The position numbers and the translations under genes were made by a program. A stretch of 64,000 nt of DNA from Chryseobacterium cheonjiense (GTDB taxonomy: Bacteria; Bacteroidota; Bacteroidia; Flavobacteriales; Weeksellaceae), in NCBI RefSeq assembly GCF_012927265.1, contig NZ_JABBGF010000003.1, positions 62,001 through 126,000 of the forward strand, written 5' to 3'. The notes under the pieces are model-generated. The model was not told where the DNA came from, did not search any database, and worked only from the letters and a program-made list of their open reading frames with translations. This document shows, piece by piece, positions 60,907 through 64,000 of this stretch (positions within the stretch are counted from its first letter, which is position 1; each line of letters starts with the position of its first letter).

Positions 60907-61386
60907 TTATCGAAATAGACTTTTGCAGATGTATGGATGCGCGTCAATATTGGTAAACGCTGTAAGCAGAGGTAGGGATTTATTATAATATTCTATTGTA
61001 ACCTTGGTTTTTACAAATTCTATATCATTTTTGTTATAAAAAATATTAGCATATTCGTTCTGATCTTTACCAATACCAAAGACATAATCTTCTATTGTGG
61101 CCTTGGTTAAATTAATGTCTTCAAAGAGTTTATAACCTTTTATCTCTTTAATAACAACTTCTTTGTGAAAGTTTTCTATAGGAAAACTTTTTTCCTTTTC
61201 GATAATGGAGCGAATGAAGATATAAATTGGAGCCATAATCAGAATTCCAATTACAAAATATCCCCCTTTAAAATCAAAAGCATTTTTCTCTTGTGAATAT
61301 CCGATTCCATAATAGAAAATAAACAATCCGATATACCAAAGAATAACAACAGGAATTTCCCAAGACTTTCTTTTATTTTTTTTCAT
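60907..61386 (-). CDS. Two-TM hypothetical membrane protein
   Basis: A 159-residue protein with TM helices near residues 9-29 (WEIPVVILWYIGLFIFYYG) and 43-62 (YFVIGILIMAPIYIFIRSI), then a soluble domain of about 95 residues with many Lys, Asn and Tyr. I recognise no family. It lies between a terminator and aspS, and appears monocistronic. No toxin or transporter signature is visible. Confidence 0.7.
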   Translation of the reverse strand: MKKNKRKSWEIPVVILWYIGLFIFYYGIGYSQEKNAFDFKGGYFVIGILIMAPIYIFIRSIIEKEKSFPIENFHKEVVIKEIKGYKLFEDINLTKATIEDYVFGIGKDQNEYANIFYNKNDIEFVKTKVTIEYYNKSLPLLTAFTNIDAHPYICKSLFR

Positions 61387-61411
61387 TAATTTAAATCAAA
61401 TTTGTGTTGAA

Positions 61412-61441
61412 ACAAAAAAGCGAAGAAATTATCTCCGCTTG
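61412..61441 (-). terminator. aspS terminator
   Basis: AAGCG-a-AGA and TCT-c-CGCTT pair with a single mismatch around loop AATTA (61418-61440). On the minus strand a U-run (complement of AAAAAA) follows, just past the aspS stop at 61446. Confidence 0.7.
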
Positions 61442-61445
61442 TAGT

Positions 61446-63200
61446 TTATGATTTTAAATTCAATTTCAGTTCCAGTTCATCAAGCTGCTCATCAGCAATA
61501 GAAGCCGGTGCGTCAATCATTACATCTCGTCCTGAATTGTTTTTAGGAAATGCAATATAATCTCTGATCACTTCATTTCCGTCAAGAATTGCCACCAGAC
61601 GGTCAAACCCGAAAGCCAATCCACCGTGAGGCGGAGCGCCATATTTGAAGGCATTCATCAGGAATCCGAACTGAGCCTCAGCTTCTTCTCGGGTAAAGCC
61701 CAATAGATCAAACATTTTTGACTGTAAATCTTTATCAAATATTCTGATCGAACCTCCGCCAATTTCGTTTCCGTTCAACACCATGTCGTAAGCATTGGCT
61801 CTTGCTTTCCCCGGATCGCTTTCCAGCAAATGAATATCTTCCGGCTTCGGAGAGGTGAAAGGGTGGTGCATGGCATGGTAACGGCCGCTTTCTTCATCAA
61901 ATTCCAATAATGGGAAATCTACAACCCAAAGTGGAGCGAATTCATTCCCTTTTCTCAATCCTAAACGGTTACCCAGCTCCATTCTCAAGGCAGAAAGCTG
62001 CGTTCTTACTTTATTTTCGTTGCCGGAAAGGATTAACATTAAATCACCTTCTTTTGCTCCGAACTTTTCTATGATTTTGGCTAAATCTTCCTCGCTGTAG
62101 AATTTGTTTACCGAAGAGGTTTTCACACCGTCATTCTGGAATTTTACCCAAACCATTCCTGAAGCTCCGATCTGAGGTCTTTTTACCCAATCCACCAGCT
62201 CGTCAATCTGTTTTCTTGTATAATCTGCACACCCCTCAACGTTAATTCCTACTACCAGTTCTGCTTCATCAAATATTTTGAAATCTTTTCCTTTTACCAA
62301 ATCATTCAGTTCTACGAACTCCATTCCGAAACGGATATCCGGTTTGTCGTTTCCATATTTTTTCATGGCATCAGCAAACGTCATTCTTGGAAAGTCTCCA
62401 AACTCCTGGCCGGTGATGTCTTTAAGTAAAGTTTTGGTCATTCCTTCAAAAACATTCATCACATCTTCCTGCTCTACAAAAGCCATTTCACAATCGATTT
62501 GTGTAAATTCCGGCTGTCGGTCGGCTCTTAAGTCCTCATCACGGAAACACTTTACGATCTGGAAATATTTGTCCATTCCACCAACCATCAACAATTGTTT
62601 GAAAGTTTGTGGAGATTGCGGTAAAGCGTAAAACTGTCCCGGATTCATTCTGCTCGGCACTACGAAATCTCTAGCTCCTTCCGGAGTAGACTTAATTAAA
62701 ACAGGTGTTTCAACCTCTATAAATCCGTTGTCTGAAAGATAATTTCTTACTTTCTGTGCCATTTTGTGACGGAATATCAGTTTGTCTTTTACCGGATTTC
62801 TTCTGATATCCAGGTAACGGTATTTCATTCTTAATTCTTCACCGCCGTCTGTTTCATCTTCAATGGTGAATGGCGGAAGCTGAGATTCATTAAGGACCGT
62901 TAGTTTTTCTACAAGGATTTCAATTTCTCCTGTCGGAATATTTGGGTTTTTGCTTACTCTTTCGATCACTTTTCCTGTAACCTGAATCACAAATTCACGT
63001 CCCAGTTTTTTTGCGTTTTCCATCAGTTCCGCTGTAGAACGTTCCTGATCGAAGACCAATTGGGTAATTCCGTAACGATCCCGAAGGTCTATCCAAATCA
63101 TAAATCCTTTGTCCCGAATGGTCTGTACCCATCCTGAAAGTGTAACTTCTTCATTTAGATTTTTGAGAGATAATTCTCCGTTGGTGTGCGATCGAAACAT
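61446..63200 (-). CDS. aspS: Aspartate--tRNA ligase
   Basis: AspS charges tRNA-Asp. The 584-residue class II enzyme starts [19 protein letters not shown]. It has an N-terminal OB anticodon-binding domain (about residues 1-115) with [19 protein letters not shown], motif 2 [18 protein letters not shown], a GAD-type bacterial insertion (about 290-420) and motif 3 [13 protein letters not shown]. The length and insertion domain mark it as the bacterial type. A -7 box TATCTTTG is at 63262-63269, and the leader of about 58 bases contains repeats. Confidence 0.96.
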   Translation of the reverse strand: MFRSHTNGELSLKNLNEEVTLSGWVQTIRDKGFMIWIDLRDRYGITQLVFDQERSTAELMENAKKLGREFVIQVTGKVIERVSKNPNIPTGEIEILVEKLTVLNESQLPPFTIEDETDGGEELRMKYRYLDIRRNPVKDKLIFRHKMAQKVRNYLSDNGFIEVETPVLIKSTPEGARDFVVPSRMNPGQFYALPQSPQTFKQLLMVGGMDKYFQIVKCFRDEDLRADRQPEFTQIDCEMAFVEQEDVMNVFEGMTKTLLKDITGQEFGDFPRMTFADAMKKYGNDKPDIRFGMEFVELNDLVKGKDFKIFDEAELVVGINVEGCADYTRKQIDELVDWVKRPQIGASGMVWVKFQNDGVKTSSVNKFYSEEDLAKIIEKFGAKEGDLMLILSGNENKVRTQLSALRMELGNRLGLRKGNEFAPLWVVDFPLLEFDEESGRYHAMHHPFTSPKPEDIHLLESDPGKARANAYDMVLNGNEIGGGSIRIFDKDLQSKMFDLLGFTREEAEAQFGFLMNAFKYGAPPHGGLAFGFDRLVAILDGNEVIRDYIAFPKNNSGRDVMIDAPASIADEQLDELELKLNLKS

Positions 63201-63210
63201 AAATTATTTG

Positions 63211-63250
63211 TTTAAAGTTCAAGGTTTAAAGTTCAGATTCGAACTTTAAA
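63211..63250. repeat. Two direct and one inverted copy of a 10-bp sequence in the aspS leader
   Basis: TTTAAAGTTC occurs at 63211-63220 and 63225-63234, and its exact complement GAACTTTAAA at 63241-63250. On the aspS message the one complementary arm can pair with either copy, so two alternative hairpins are possible. Confidence 0.7.
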
Positions 63251-63261
63251 TTTTCCGTTGG

Positions 63262-63269
63262 CAAAGATA
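63262..63269 (-). promoter_or_regulatory. aspS: Candidate aspS -7 box
   Basis: TATCTTTG on the minus strand fits TAnnTTTG. It lies 61 bases before the ATG and places the repeats inside the leader. No TTTG at -33 is seen. Confidence 0.5.
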
Positions 63270-63403
63270 AGATTTTTAGAGGTTTTTAAAAGAAAAAAAC
63301 TCCCTTTCGGAAGTTTTTGATCTGAGTTTTGATGGTTATGTGTTGTTTTTAGGGAAAATTTTAAAATTTCAATTCATTATGGAAATGATAAAATGCCTGC
63401 ATC

Positions 63404-64000
63404 TTAGTTTTTAATCCATTCTACAGCTTTGTCCAGAACCTCATCTTTGTTATTTTTAATGCCTTCCACGGTGGGTTTTATTTCTATATCAGGGATGATG
63501 CCTATTCTCTGGGTTTCAGATCCTTCCGGGGTATAAACACCGATGCCTGTTATTTGTGTTGAAATTTTTCCTGGAAGCATGAAGTAAGAAACATTACCGT
63601 CGGCACCCGCAGTTTGTGATCCGAAAACTTTTGCTTTGGGAGCTTTTCTGAAAGCCATGGTGTGGTATTCTGCACTGCTTTGAGTTGTTTCATTAACGAG
63701 TATGGCGATTTTACCGGGGTAAAAATCTTTGTTATTATTACCGACGGTAATTCCTTCTTTCATCGAGAATACTCCCGGCGAAATTATTGACGGTATCGTA
63801 AATTTTGCAAATTTTTCAGGGTGTGGCATCAGGTATTTCCCAAATTTGTATACGTTGAACTCGGCCGGATATGCTCTGATATCGATGATCAAACCTTTTG
63901 TATCCTTTATCTTTTCAAAAATTTCTTTAAAATTGTCTGATCTTATAGTTCCTAAATTAATATACGCTGTTTGCTCATCAATCATTTTAAAAGCTGCCGC
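63404..64000 (-). CDS. S41-family peptidase, C-terminal part (truncated by the window end)
   Basis: The frame is open to the last base of the window, so the N-terminus is missing. About 199 residues are visible. The S41 (CtpA/tail-specific protease-like) catalytic core is present: LIIDIRAYPAEFN, the nucleophile Ser in NETTQSSAEYHTMAF, and the Lys-containing AKVFGSQTAGADG, followed by IGVYTPEGSETQRIGIIPDI, which forms the P-x-G-I-x-P-D end of the domain. Such proteins are usually secreted and cleave envelope proteins. The internal ATG at 63985 is not a real start because the frame continues upstream. Confidence 0.85.
   Translation of the reverse strand, partial: AAAFKMIDEQTAYINLGTIRSDNFKEIFEKIKDTKGLIIDIRAYPAEFNVYKFGKYLMPHPEKFAKFTIPSIISPGVFSMKEGITVGNNNKDFYPGKIAILVNETTQSSAEYHTMAFRKAPKAKVFGSQTAGADGNVSYFMLPGKISTQITGIGVYTPEGSETQRIGIIPDIEIKPTVEGIKNNKDEVLDKAVEWIKN

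Overview
The window looks like a piece of a Flavobacteriia (Bacteroidota) chromosome, most probably Chryseobacterium or a close Weeksellaceae relative. The evidence is a low-GC, A/T-rich genome without Shine-Dalgarno leaders, promoters of the Bacteroidota form TTTG-N18..21-TAnnTTTG on both strands, and lineage-typical genes: an ExbB-ExbD-ExbD-TonB-PstS-like-TPR cluster, a nusB-DUF1573-yajC run, a Pur-alpha-like DUF3276 protein, bacillithiol deacetylase BshB1, and many lipoproteins and secreted proteins ending their leaders in ...AQ. The genus is an inference from sequence style, not a database match.

Layout. 0-3 kb: end of an unknown gene, accA and gltX (with a large insertion). 3.2-4.6 kb: a MACPF (perforin-fold) lipoprotein with three C-terminal repeats. 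4.8-15 kb: a surface-glycan region, with a sugar-isomerase-type cupin and three glycosyltransferases on the plus strand converging on a seven-gene minus-strand operon (ornithine aminotransferase, two GT2, a NodB deacetylase, a CgeB-like transferase, two GT4). 15.3-19.4 kb: accC, accB, rpmF, yceD, pdxA. 19.4-22.2 kb: ribE, an orphan NtrY-like kinase and trmN6 in overlapping order. 22-26.7 kb: ftsE, rpmH, an NrnA-type phosphoesterase, patatin, hydrolase and lipoprotein. 26.8-33.7 kb: a solitary ExbD, DsbD, an outer-membrane protein with a double thioredoxin-fold partner, a sigma factor and tilS. 33.7-41.1 kb: OmpA lipoprotein, O-methyltransferase, NlpC/P60 peptidase, waaA, and a GT2/acyltransferase pair. 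41.3-51.1 kb: leuS, the TonB energiser cluster, bshB1 and tRNA-His. 51.3-56.3 kb: DUF3276, an ABC exporter, nusB-DUF1573-yajC, and an SDR gene bracketed by REP-like repeats. 56.4-59.8 kb: an NHEJ operon, Ku plus a LigD split in two. 60-64 kb: unknown genes, aspS and a truncated S41 peptidase.

Most of the window is housekeeping: fatty-acid synthesis (accA/B/C), three aminoacyl-tRNA synthetases, ribosomal proteins L32 and L34, cofactor enzymes (pdxA, ribE) and cell-envelope assembly. The accessory parts are the glycan cluster, the MACPF protein and the SDR island.

The most striking observation is in LigD. The phosphoesterase reading frame ends two codons after a perfect A_AAA_AAG heptamer in an 8-A run, and a -1 shift at exactly that point enters the ligase-polymerase frame, giving one 854-residue PE-LIG-POL enzyme. 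This is either programmed frameshifting or transcriptional slippage (producing a free phosphoesterase plus full LigD), a reversible contingency tract, or a homopolymer error. Sequence alone cannot decide. Second-tier points are the MACPF toxin-like lipoprotein, the repeat-bracketed SDR gene, candidate leaderless promoters, the solitary ExbD paralogue and the alternative hairpins in the aspS leader.
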